Below are positions 18,424 through 27,054 of a DNA stretch of 64,000 bases, piece by piece. Positions within the stretch are counted from its first letter, which is position 1, and the number at the start of each line of letters is the position of its first letter. The notes below the pieces were generated by a model. The model saw only the letters and a list, made by a program, of their open reading frames with translations, did not search any database and was not told the origin of the DNA. The stretch comes from Mesonia algae (GTDB taxonomy: Bacteria; Bacteroidota; Bacteroidia; Flavobacteriales; Flavobacteriaceae), in the NCBI RefSeq assembly GCF_003253545.1, contig NZ_QKYV01000005.1, positions 246,926 to 310,925 on the forward strand. The letters run 5' to 3'. The translations under genes were made by a program, and so were the position numbers.

Positions 18424-19545
18424 ATGAAAAAGTTTATTTTATTATTTGTTTCCCTTAGTTTATTTGTAGTGAGCTGTAGTGATGATGATTCATCCTCTAC
18501 TACTGCTGGTGATGATGCTTTTGATAGAAAAGAAATGCTTACACATTGGGCAGATCATATTATTGTACCCGCCTATACTAATTTTGTCGCTTCTTCTACT
18601 ACTTTAGATGCAAGTACACAGACGTTTATAGAAACTCCTAATGAAGCAAATTTAGTTCAGCTTCGTGAAGATTATCAAAAAGCTTATTTAGATTTTCAAA
18701 CCATATCTATATTTGAAATTGGACCAGCTGAAACTATCGGTTTTAGAGGCTTTGTAAATACATACCCTACCAATGCTACTGCAATTACACAACTTATAGA
18801 AAATTATGAAACTCCTAATTTAGAATTACCTTCAAGCAGAGCGGCACAAGGTTTTCCTGCTTTAGATTATTTTTTATACGGTGTAGCCGATAATGACAAT
18901 AGTATTATTGAAACTTATAGCACAGGTAATTTTGCTAATGGTTATAAAACTTATTTAGGTTTAGTAAGTAAACGTATAAAAGATTTAAGTACTCTTATTC
19001 TTAATGATTGGAATAACGAATATAGAGATAATTTTGTAGCGAACACCAGTTCTTCTTCAACAGGATCTGTAGATATGTTAGCAAATGATTTTATCATTCA
19101 TTTTGAAAAATTTATCCGTAGCGGAAAAGTGGGTATTCCTGCTGGAGTGTTTTCGGGTAATGTAGAGCCTCAAACCATTGAGTCTTATTACCAACCTTCA
19201 TTTTCAAAAAGTTTGTTAGAAAAATCTCTTAATTCAAGTAAAAACTTTTTTAAAGGATTATCTTTTGATCAGAGTACTACAGGCTTGAGTTTTGAATCTT
19301 ATTTGGATTATCTAAATTCAATTAAAGAGGGAGAAGATTTATCGACTTTAATTCTTAATCAATATGAAGATAGCGCTTCTAAAATTGGTTTACTGAATGA
19401 TAATTTATTACAAGAAGTTGAAAATAACAATTCTAAAATGCTTACCGCATATGATAGTATGCAAGCCAATGTTATTTTATTAAAAATAGATATGTTGCAA
19501 GCACTTTCAATAAGCGTAGATTATGTAGATACCGATGGAGATTAA
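18424..19545 (+). CDS. Imelysin-family (peptidase M75-like) lipoprotein
   Basis: This encodes 373 residues from ATG 18424; the reading frame runs further up to a TTG at 18388, but only the ATG gives a proper lipoprotein signal (MKKFILLFVSLSLFVVSC, then SDDDSSS). The imelysin fold is supported by the helical repeats and the family stretch SRAAQGFPALDYFLYG (about 138-153). IFEIGPAETIGF, at the position of the classical GxHxxE motif, keeps Gly and Glu but lacks the His. Imelysin-like proteins are iron-regulated envelope proteins thought to take part in iron uptake; protease activity is doubtful in most. It is followed after 19 nt by the gamma-carboxylase homologue. Confidence 0.87.
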   Translation: MKKFILLFVSLSLFVVSCSDDDSSSTTAGDDAFDRKEMLTHWADHIIVPAYTNFVASSTTLDASTQTFIETPNEANLVQLREDYQKAYLDFQTISIFEIGPAETIGFRGFVNTYPTNATAITQLIENYETPNLELPSSRAAQGFPALDYFLYGVADNDNSIIETYSTGNFANGYKTYLGLVSKRIKDLSTLILNDWNNEYRDNFVANTSSSSTGSVDMLANDFIIHFEKFIRSGKVGIPAGVFSGNVEPQTIESYYQPSFSKSLLEKSLNSSKNFFKGLSFDQSTTGLSFESYLDYLNSIKEGEDLSTLILNQYEDSASKIGLLNDNLLQEVENNNSKMLTAYDSMQANVILLKIDMLQALSISVDYVDTDGD

Positions 19546-19564
19546 TCTATAGAAAAAAAAATAG

Positions 19565-20929
19565 ATGTTAATTAAGATTAAACATTATTTTAAAAAAAAT
19601 ACGGATGCAGCTCCTTTAGCAGTATTCCGTATTTTTTTTGGTTTAATGATGAGCTTAAGTATCGTTCGGTTTTGGGCAAATGGTTGGATAGATAAGCTTT
19701 ACGTGCAACCTAAATTTTTCTTTTCTTATTACGGGTTTGAATGGGTGAAGCCTTTAGGGATTTATACTTATTTTATTTTTTTAATAGCACTAATTTCTGC
19801 TATTGCCATTATGATAGGCTATCGTTATAAATGGTCTATACTTATATTCTTTTTAAGTTTTACGTATATAGAACTGATGGATAAGACGACTTATCTTAAC
19901 CATTATTACTTTATAAGTATTCTTAGTTTTTTAATGATTTTCTTACCGGCTTCAGCTCATTATTCTATAGATGCTTATTTAAATCCGCGTAAAGCGTATC
20001 AAAAAATACCCAAGTGGTGTATTCACAGTATTCAGCTTTTAATGAGTATTGTGTATGTGTATGCAGGTTTAGCTAAGCTTAATTCTGATTGGCTTTTGGA
20101 GGCCATGCCTTTAAAGATTTGGTTACCTTCAAAATATGATATACCTCTGTTAGGAGATTTTTTACAACAAACTTGGGTGCATTATGGGTTTAGTTGGTTG
20201 GGGATGATGTACGATTTAAGCATTCCTTTTTTATTACTCTATCGTCCTACTCGAAAAGTCGCCTTTTTTATGGTCATCGTTTTTCACGTATTGACGCGGG
20301 TATTGTTTCCTATTGGTATGTTTCCCTTCATTATGATTGTGAGCGCTACGATTTTTTTTGATGCTAAAGTGCATCGGCAAATTCTTAAAATCATTAGTAA
20401 AGTTTTTAAAATCTCTTACCATCGTTTTCAAAACCATAAAACTTTAGTTTTTTCCTCAAAAAAAAATAGCTTATTAACATTTGTACTTGTTTTGTTTTTT
20501 ACAATTCAGTTATTTTTGCCCTGGCGTTACTTAGCTTATCCCAATGAGTTATTTTGGACAGAAGAGGGTTTTAGGTTTTCTTGGCGAGTTATGCTTATGG
20601 AGAAAGCGGGTTATGCGCAATTTAAAATTGTAGATGCTCAGACACAAAAGCGTTTTTATGTTGATAATTCAGATTTTTTAACACCTTATCAAGAAAAACA
20701 AATGTCTTTTCAACCCGATTTTATATTAGAATATGCGCATTTTCTGGGGAGTCATTTTGAGAAACAAGGTCACAAAAATGTAGAGGTTTATGTAGAAAGT
20801 TATGTGGCATTGAATGGGCGTAGGAGTCAGCCTTATATAGACCCGACTGTAGATTTATTACAAATAAAGGAATCATTTATTCCTAAAACATTTATACTTC
20901 CTTTTTATGATCAGATTAAAGGACTTTAA
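19565..20929 (+). CDS. Vitamin K-dependent gamma-carboxylase homologue (HTTM domain)
   Basis: This encodes 454 residues, covering both the multi-helix HTTM membrane domain (about 15-300) and the soluble C-terminal domain. Landmarks of the eukaryotic enzyme are present: MDKTTYLNHYYF parallels the human DKTSWNNHSY region, and YAGLAKLNSDW parallels human AGVKKLDADW, placing K171 at the catalytic lysine (human K218). The C-terminal part has WTEEGFRFSWRVMLMEKAGY and LNGRRSQPYIDPTVDL, typical of full-length homologues. The known enzyme uses reduced vitamin K, O2 and CO2 to carboxylate Glu; activity and substrate here are unknown. It lies between imelysin and a TonB receptor and overlaps the receptor gene by 23 nt. 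Confidence 0.87.
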   Translation: MLIKIKHYFKKNTDAAPLAVFRIFFGLMMSLSIVRFWANGWIDKLYVQPKFFFSYYGFEWVKPLGIYTYFIFLIALISAIAIMIGYRYKWSILIFFLSFTYIELMDKTTYLNHYYFISILSFLMIFLPASAHYSIDAYLNPRKAYQKIPKWCIHSIQLLMSIVYVYAGLAKLNSDWLLEAMPLKIWLPSKYDIPLLGDFLQQTWVHYGFSWLGMMYDLSIPFLLLYRPTRKVAFFMVIVFHVLTRVLFPIGMFPFIMIVSATIFFDAKVHRQILKIISKVFKISYHRFQNHKTLVFSSKKNSLLTFVLVLFFTIQLFLPWRYLAYPNELFWTEEGFRFSWRVMLMEKAGYAQFKIVDAQTQKRFYVDNSDFLTPYQEKQMSFQPDFILEYAHFLGSHFEKQGHKNVEVYVESYVALNGRRSQPYIDPTVDLLQIKESFIPKTFILPFYDQIKGL

Positions 20930-23348
20930 TTTTATCGCGCTTTTCTTTTTGCTAAGCGTTTCTTTGCATGCACAATTTAGTTTTAAAGGAAGGGTAACTT
21001 CCGCTACGACGGGAAAAAATATAGCAGAAGCAGAAGTGTTTCACGTGTTGACAGGTGCTGTAGAAAAAACGAATGCTAACGGAGAATTTAGTTTTGATAA
21101 TTTAAAAGAGGGCACTTATACTTTTGTGATTTTTGCAGCATCTTTTGAAGTTTATGAAACGCAGCTTAATCTTAGTGAAGATGTTGAAAAAACTTTTATT
21201 TTGACAGAACTTTCTGAAGAGTTATCTGAAGTAGTTATCACTCAACGAAGAGAAAGAATTTTTGCTTTACGGAATTTAAAACCCGTTGAAGGAACCGCTA
21301 TTTATGCAGGTAAAAAAACCGAAGTTGTTCTCTTAGATAAAGTTACAGGAAACCTTGCCGCTAATAATGCTAGACAAATTTATAGCCAAGTAGTAGGTTT
21401 AAATATTTATGATAATGGAGATGCAGGTTTACAGTTAAATATTGGAGGACGAGGTTTAGATCCTAATCGCACGCAAAACTTTAATACGCGTCAAAATGGT
21501 TATGATATTTCTGCCGATGTTTTAGGTTACCCTGAAAGTTATTATACACCACCTCCAGAAGCTTTGAAGGAAATACAAGTGATACGCGGTGCTGCTTCTT
21601 TGCAATATGGAACGCAGTTTGGTGGATTGATCAATTTTAAGTTCAAAAAACCAAATAAGTATAAAAAAATAGAATTGGTTTCAAGGCAAAGTTTAGGTTC
21701 AAATCAACTATTTACGAGTTTTAATAGTTTAAGCGGGACCGTAGGAAAGTTGAGTTACTATACATACTACCACTATAAAGGCGGAAATGGTTTTAGGGAC
21801 AATTCTGGATTTGATTCTCATCAAGCATTTGCACATTTAGGTTACCAAGTTTCTGAGCAAACCAAATTAGAATTTGAATATACATTTTTAGATTATTTAG
21901 CTCAGCAACCTGGCGGAATCACCGATGCTCAATTTTATGAAAACCCAGATTATAGCAATCGTGAACGAAACTGGTTTAAAGTAAATTGGAATTTATTTTC
22001 GGCTAAATTAAAGCATCAGTTTTCTAAAAAAACAGATTTTAGCCTTAACCTTTTTGGCTTGTCTGCTTCGAGAAAAGCTTTAGGGTTTAGAGATAATCGA
22101 GTTTCAAGTGTAGATGATCCTAATTTGCCTCGAGAATTATTAGTAGATCATTTTGAAAATTGGGGAGCCGAAGCGCGTCTTCTTACAAGATATGAGTTAT
22201 TAGGTCAAGAATCTGTTTTTTTAATAGGAAGCAAATTTTATAAGGCGCATAATACACAAATGCAAGGAGCTGGTAATGCTGGGAGTGAGGCTAATTTTAA
22301 TTTCGCCACCAGAGAATTTCCTAATTATGAACGTCAGGCAGATTTTACATTTCCCAATCAGAATTTAGCTTTTTTTGGTGAAAACATTTTTAGGTTAAAC
22401 TCGCGTCTTTCAGTAACTCCTGGTTTTCGTTTAGAGTTTATAGATACCGAAAGTAAGGGATCATATCAAAACATTGTGAGTGATAATGCAGGAAATGTTT
22501 TGGTAAATGAAACTTTAGAAGACAATAGAAATTTAGAACGTTCTTTTGTTTTATTAGGAATAGGAGCTAACTATCAACTCTCTTCTCAAGTAGAGTTACT
22601 CGCAAATTTTTCTCAAAATTACCGTTCTGTTACCTTTAATGATATACGTGTAATCAATCCAGTTTTTGTGATTGATCCTAATATTAATGATGAAGAAGGC
22701 TTTACAGCCGATATCGGCATGCGTGGAAAATTATCTCGAAAATTACGATATGAATTAGGGGTGTTCGGACTTCAATATAAAGATAGAATAGGGGAGATAT
22801 TACAAAACCAAGGGAGAATTGTAAGGTATAAGAGTAATATAGGAGATGCTTTTATTTACGGAATAGAAACTTTCGCAGAATTTGATCTTAAAAATCAATT
22901 TTTCAATTCTAACAAAAATTTACAGTGGAGTATTTTTAATAATTTTACATTTACCCAATCTGAATACACTCAATCTCAGCAGACGAATGTAGAAGGAAAT
23001 AAAGTAGAATTTATACCAGAGTATAATCTTAAAACAGGAATGCGTTTTGGTTATAAAAATTTAATGGGTAGTTTGCAATACTCTTATTTATCTAAACAGT
23101 TTACAGATGCTACTAATGCTCCACAAGTAAAAACAGATAGTCAACGAGGTATTGAAGGGGAAATACCAGCCTACGGGATTTTAGACTTTTCTCTATCTTA
23201 TGTGTATAAACGATTTAGATTAGAAACGGGAATTAACAACCTTTTAAATAATGATTATTTTACCCGAAGAGCTACGGGATATCCAGGTCCTGGAATAATA
23301 CCAGCTCAACCTATTAATTGGTATACCACCTTGCAAGTGAAGATTTAA
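20907..23348 (+). CDS. FecA-like TonB-dependent outer-membrane receptor
   Basis: This encodes 813 residues. A signal peptide (MIRLKDFNFIALFFLLSVSLHAQ) is followed by a carboxypeptidase-regulatory-like Ig domain (about 25-100; FKGRVTSATTGKNIAEAEVF). The plug (about 130-235) has QIYSQVVGLNIYDNGDAGLQLNIGGRG and ALKEIQVIRGAASLQYGTQFGGLINFK, then comes a 22-strand barrel ending in an aromatic strand (NWYTTLQVKI). The closest description is a ferric-citrate/siderophore-type receptor (FecA family). The start overlaps the preceding gene by 23 nt, so the two are translationally coupled. Context (imelysin, DUF4856, candidate operator) supports iron or iron-chelate uptake. Confidence 0.9.
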   Translation: MIRLKDFNFIALFFLLSVSLHAQFSFKGRVTSATTGKNIAEAEVFHVLTGAVEKTNANGEFSFDNLKEGTYTFVIFAASFEVYETQLNLSEDVEKTFILTELSEELSEVVITQRRERIFALRNLKPVEGTAIYAGKKTEVVLLDKVTGNLAANNARQIYSQVVGLNIYDNGDAGLQLNIGGRGLDPNRTQNFNTRQNGYDISADVLGYPESYYTPPPEALKEIQVIRGAASLQYGTQFGGLINFKFKKPNKYKKIELVSRQSLGSNQLFTSFNSLSGTVGKLSYYTYYHYKGGNGFRDNSGFDSHQAFAHLGYQVSEQTKLEFEYTFLDYLAQQPGGITDAQFYENPDYSNRERNWFKVNWNLFSAKLKHQFSKKTDFSLNLFGLSASRKALGFRDNRVSSVDDPNLPRELLVDHFENWGAEARLLTRYELLGQESVFLIGSKFYKAHNTQMQGAGNAGSEANFNFATREFPNYERQADFTFPNQNLAFFGENIFRLNSRLSVTPGFRLEFIDTESKGSYQNIVSDNAGNVLVNETLEDNRNLERSFVLLGIGANYQLSSQVELLANFSQNYRSVTFNDIRVINPVFVIDPNINDEEGFTADIGMRGKLSRKLRYELGVFGLQYKDRIGEILQNQGRIVRYKSNIGDAFIYGIETFAEFDLKNQFFNSNKNLQWSIFNNFTFTQSEYTQSQQTNVEGNKVEFIPEYNLKTGMRFGYKNLMGSLQYSYLSKQFTDATNAPQVKTDSQRGIEGEIPAYGILDFSLSYVYKRFRLETGINNLLNNDYFTRRATGYPGPGIIPAQPINWYTTLQVKI

Positions 23349-23411
23349 ATTAAGAATTACCGTCAAAAATTAAATTAAAAGTAGTATCTTTTTAAATGAA
23401 ATTTTCAAACT

Positions 23412-23425
23412 TTCTTAATTAAGAA
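23412..23425. repeat. 14-bp perfect palindrome upstream of the TPR kinase
   Basis: TTCTTAATTAAGAA reads the same on both strands. It lies 49 nt before the GTG start of the kinase gene, in a 126-nt gap with no clear TAnnTTTG box. It is a possible operator. Confidence 0.4.
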
Positions 23426-23474
23426 TATACAAGTATCAATATGTGTTTATGGTTTAAATACAGAAATTATATAC

Positions 23475-25283
23475 GTGGTTAAGAAAATATTTACTTTCTT
23501 TTTTCTTTTGGCTATTACCTCTATGTATAGTCAACATTTAGACTCTATTAAATATTTTAATAAGAGGGCAATAGATACTTACAAAAATAATTCGGGGCAA
23601 GCGTTAGATTATTTACATAAAGCAGAACTCTTATTACAAACAAGTCCAAATGACACTCTGCAAACTAAAATCAACCAAACCTATGCCATTACCTATTATT
23701 TAAAAGGTAATTATGGGGAGTCTTTATCTTATTATTTAAGTGCCCTTAACGGATTTAAAAGGCTGCAAGATGAACATAATATGGCTAGGTGCTATAATGG
23801 TTTAGGTCTTATTCAACAAGGCATTGGTAGACACAATCAAGCTATTCAATATTTCGAAAAATATTTAGAATACGTAGATAATAAAGATCCATCGGCGGCT
23901 TACCTCAATTTAGGGATTTCTTATTTGGCTTTAAATCAAATCGATAAGGCTAGTCAGTATTTTGATGAGTCGTTTAAATTTTCGATTACTTCAGAAAATA
24001 AATCTATAAAATTAGCAACAAAAAATAGAATAGCACAAGTATATTATTTAGAAGAAAACTTAGAGGAAGCTATTTTAACCTACAACCAAGTAATCAATGA
24101 ATCTAAAAATGATAATTGGGAGTTAACCTTTGCGTATGGAGGATTAGCGGAAATTTATATAAAATTAAACGAGCTGGAGAAAGCTCTTTCTGCAGCACAA
24201 AAATCATATCAAGCCGCTATTGAAATTGATGCACTTTGGGATCTTGAACGAAGTACGGCTTTGTTGGCTAAAATTCAAGTTCTAAAGGAGAACTACAAAA
24301 ATGCTTACCGTTTTTCAAAAGACAATAGAAAGTATAAAGATTCTCTTTTTAATAAAGAGCAAGCACAGATTATAGCAGTAATGCAGTTAGATAAAAAAGA
24401 GGCAGAAAATGAAATTTTGACAACTAAAAATCAGCAGTCTGAGGATAAAATTTTTTTCAATCAATTAGTTATAGCGCTTATTGCTTTAATTTTAGCTATC
24501 ACTTTATTTTTTGCATTTAAATACAAAAAAATAATTAGAGAAAAAGAAGAGTTAAATACAGCCTTAGCTCAAAAAAATAGACAACTTATAAAACTAGATA
24601 AAGGAAAAAATAAACTTTTCTCTATCATCTCTCACGATTTAAGATCGCCTATTGCAGCTGTTTCTCAGGTAATGGACTTACTGCTTCAAAATGCCTTTAC
24701 GGAAGAAGAAAAAATTGAAGTTTACTCTTCTATGCGTTTGCAATTAGACGAAACTTCTAGAATGCTTAATAACCTATTAATTTGGGCAAGTACACAATTA
24801 AATGGAACGAAAATAAACTTTACGGAAATTAATATTGTATCAGAAATGATAGAAATTTTGAATGTGTATAAAATTTCGAGTCAGAGTAAAGGGGTGACGA
24901 TCGTTCATGATGTTTATAAAGAAGCTATTATGATTACGGTAGATACCGTACAATTGCACGTAATCTTACATAATTTATTATCAAATGCATTAAAATATAC
25001 TCCCAAAGAGAAAAGTATAAAAATATCTTATCAAATTAAGCCTGAGCATATCGAAATACATATTTTTAATGAAGGAACGCCTATTTCTAAAGATCAATTA
25101 GATAAAATTTTTTCAGAAAATAACTCATCCATTACTTCTTTAAAAGGAACAGATGGCGAATTTGGAACTGGCTTAGGCTTGTTTTTAATAAAAAAGTATG
25201 TAGAGCTTAACAAGGCGGAATTTGCGATCCAGCCTATTGAAAACAAAGGAACTCTTGTTATACTTTGTTTTGATAAAAACTAA
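23475..25283 (+). CDS. TPR-containing sensor histidine kinase
   Basis: This encodes 602 residues, starting with GTG at 23475, which begins the signal peptide (VKKIFTFFFLLAITSMYSQ). Residues about 30-300 are TPR-like helical hairpins (ARCYNGLGLIQQGIGRHNQAIQYFEKYL is one). A membrane helix follows at about 326-347, then a coiled segment (KIIREKEELNTALAQKNRQLIKLDKGKN). The kinase core has H387 in FSIISHDLRSPIAA, N-box HNLLSNALKYTP and G-box GEFGTGLGLFL. No response regulator is adjacent, so it is an orphan kinase. It may be read from the iron operon upstream or separately. The signal it senses is unknown. Confidence 0.9.
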   Translation: MVKKIFTFFFLLAITSMYSQHLDSIKYFNKRAIDTYKNNSGQALDYLHKAELLLQTSPNDTLQTKINQTYAITYYLKGNYGESLSYYLSALNGFKRLQDEHNMARCYNGLGLIQQGIGRHNQAIQYFEKYLEYVDNKDPSAAYLNLGISYLALNQIDKASQYFDESFKFSITSENKSIKLATKNRIAQVYYLEENLEEAILTYNQVINESKNDNWELTFAYGGLAEIYIKLNELEKALSAAQKSYQAAIEIDALWDLERSTALLAKIQVLKENYKNAYRFSKDNRKYKDSLFNKEQAQIIAVMQLDKKEAENEILTTKNQQSEDKIFFNQLVIALIALILAITLFFAFKYKKIIREKEELNTALAQKNRQLIKLDKGKNKLFSIISHDLRSPIAAVSQVMDLLLQNAFTEEEKIEVYSSMRLQLDETSRMLNNLLIWASTQLNGTKINFTEINIVSEMIEILNVYKISSQSKGVTIVHDVYKEAIMITVDTVQLHVILHNLLSNALKYTPKEKSIKISYQIKPEHIEIHIFNEGTPISKDQLDKIFSENNSSITSLKGTDGEFGTGLGLFLIKKYVELNKAEFAIQPIENKGTLVILCFDKN

Positions 25284-25331
25284 CGCTTATTTTTTGTCTT
25301 TATAGAGTTAAAACTATCGAGGGCTACAAAA

Positions 25332-25361
25332 AAAATGCATACCCACATAGGTATGCATTTT
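25332..25361. terminator. Bidirectional terminator between convergent genes
   Basis: A perfect 12-bp stem AAAATGCATACC/GGTATGCATTTT with loop CACATA sits between the TPR kinase and the Cys-rich gene, with A-rich and T-rich flanks. Confidence 0.85.
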
Positions 25362-25383
25362 ATATTTTAAACGCTTATTATCA

Positions 25384-25626
25384 TTAAGCCGTAACTTGAG
25401 GCGCCCAGTAAGAACATAACATATCGGGTGCTGCTTTTTTAGGGTGAGCACAAGTAGGACTCATATATCTTGAACAAGTGGTACAGTTTTCTTTGTCCAA
25501 AAATCTATTTTTCATCGTAAAACTATCACACGTATGCCTATCACTTACCGATGTATCATGTTTTATACAAAAATCATTTTCAAATTTTTTACAGTTTACA
25601 CAGCTGTTTCCTAATCTAATACTCAT
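25384..25626 (-). CDS. Small Cys-rich protein with duplicated four-Cys motif
   Basis: This encodes 80 residues with no signal peptide. Eight cysteines form two copies of one pattern: C9-x2-C12-x7-C20-x12-C33 and C48-x2-C51-x7-C59-x11-C71, each last Cys followed by two residues and an aromatic (CDSF, CSYW). Such spacing suggests two small zinc knuckles or an Fe-S/metal site in a cytosolic protein. I do not recognise the family. A loose 9-5-9 inverted repeat (25634-25656) lies just before the start, and the gene stands beside the haem-uptake operon, so a link to metal homeostasis is possible but only inferred. Confidence 0.75.
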   Translation of the reverse strand: MSIRLGNSCVNCKKFENDFCIKHDTSVSDRHTCDSFTMKNRFLDKENCTTCSRYMSPTCAHPKKAAPDMLCSYWAPQVTA

Positions 25627-25730
25627 AGCTCTCTTTTTTAGTGAATAACTTAAAAATAGAAGTTTAATAAGGAAGAAGCAATATAAATAACTGAATTTGA
25701 GTATTTTGTAATTGGATTGATTAAAAATAA

Positions 25731-25756
25731 AAAGCTACTCTATGCAGAGTAGCTTT
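25731..25756 (-). terminator. Terminator of the haem-uptake operon
   Basis: A perfect 10-bp stem AAAGCTACTC/GAGTAGCTTT with a 6-nt loop is followed on the minus strand by TTTTTATTTTT. It lies 26 nt past the stop of the HmuY-like T9SS gene. Confidence 0.82.
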
Positions 25757-25782
25757 AAAATAATTTGGTTGGTACTGGCTAA

Positions 25783-27024
25783 TTAATTTAGAATCAACTT
25801 TTGAGTTGTACTATGACTTCCTGCTTGATATTTAACAATGTAAGTACCATTTGCTAATTGCGACAAGTTTAATCTTTGATTGGTAAACCCAGCATTTTTC
25901 AATTGAGAAGTGTATACTTTTTTACCCAAAAGGTTATAGATTTCTACCGTTTGATTAGCATCTTCACTTTCAACTAAAACATTAATTTGCTTGTCGGAAG
26001 ATGGGTTAGGGTAGATACTAAATGAATTTTCAGCATCAAAAGCCACCGTGCTTAACTGGCTAGTTACATCTTCATAGTTAAACTGAATGTTTCCTGTAGA
26101 ACTTCCTCCAAAATCAGTGAAATTTAATTTGTAAACTGTTCCGTCAAGATATTTTACGTAAAAATAAAGATCTGGTTCTACATCATAAGTATAACTTGCA
26201 TTTAATGTTTTCCAGTCGTAACCAATTGTATTGATTTCATCTGAATAATTAAGATTACTAGTATCTCCATTTCCGTTAGGCTCTATATTTTCTGCTACGA
26301 CTAGGTCTGGATGTTGTAAAGCTCCTGTTACTACATACTTCATAGTTCCTCCGCTATAAGCATAATCTGTAGTGAATTTTGTAAATTTTAGATCCCAGTC
26401 TGTACTTGCAGGTTCAGCAACTACTTCAGAAGCGGTAGTGAAATTGTAGTAGTTGAACATGTTGTTAGGATTGCTGGTATTAGAAACAGTTTCGGTAGTA
26501 TCTGCACTCCAAGTAGAAGTGGTCTCGTCCCAAGAAGCATATTTAAATGTATATCCACCAAAATAATCTTCAATGAATAATTTTTTGAAGCTCCCGTCAG
26601 CATATTTTAATAAAAAGGTAACGGTTCCCTCTACGTGGTGGTTGGCTGGATTATATTCTCCAAAACCATAAGAAGCAGAACCTGTATTGAAAGCTCCTTC
26701 AAACCAACTTATGTCACTGTTGTATAGCTGTGTGAAGTTGGCAATATTATTCACATCTACTGTAGCATAATCTACTGGGGTATTGGCTGCTTCAAAAACT
26801 TCTAAACCAATTCCGTCATTAATTCTAATGGCAAAATTCATATTGTTATTTCTCAAAAAAGCAATTTCCCAATCGGTTGCAATATGGTCGTAACTTTGAT
26901 TGGTTGAAAACTTATAATAAACTTCGTTTGCATAAGAAGGATCTAAGCTAAGATTTACGGTAGTTTGTGCCGTTGCGATTAAGCAAAAGCCAAAAAACGC
27001 TAAGAAAGATAGTTTTAAATTCAT
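25783..27024 (-). CDS. HmuY-like secreted protein with T9SS type A sorting domain
   Basis: This encodes 413 residues. A signal peptide (MNLKLSFLAFFGFCLIATAQ) is followed by two HmuY-like beta modules. The first has YYKFSTNQ, TDWEIAFLRNNNMNFAIRIN and FKKLFIEDYFGGYTFKY; the second has STDWDLKFTKF, IGYDWKTLNASYTYD and VYKLNFTDFGGSSTGNIQFNYE. The last 75 residues are a T9SS type A tail (YPNPSSDKQINVLV, LANGTYIVKY, QKLILN). HmuY proteins bind haem at the surface and pass it to the TonB receptor HmuR. Use of T9SS export instead of a lipid anchor is unusual next to the lipoprotein version upstream. It is the last gene of the operon, 30 nt after the HmuY lipoprotein gene. Confidence 0.82.
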   Translation of the reverse strand: MNLKLSFLAFFGFCLIATAQTTVNLSLDPSYANEVYYKFSTNQSYDHIATDWEIAFLRNNNMNFAIRINDGIGLEVFEAANTPVDYATVDVNNIANFTQLYNSDISWFEGAFNTGSASYGFGEYNPANHHVEGTVTFLLKYADGSFKKLFIEDYFGGYTFKYASWDETTSTWSADTTETVSNTSNPNNMFNYYNFTTASEVVAEPASTDWDLKFTKFTTDYAYSGGTMKYVVTGALQHPDLVVAENIEPNGNGDTSNLNYSDEINTIGYDWKTLNASYTYDVEPDLYFYVKYLDGTVYKLNFTDFGGSSTGNIQFNYEDVTSQLSTVAFDAENSFSIYPNPSSDKQINVLVESEDANQTVEIYNLLGKKVYTSQLKNAGFTNQRLNLSQLANGTYIVKYQAGSHSTTQKLILN

Positions 27025-27054
27025 AAGGTGTAATTTTTAGTTATAATTGTATAT

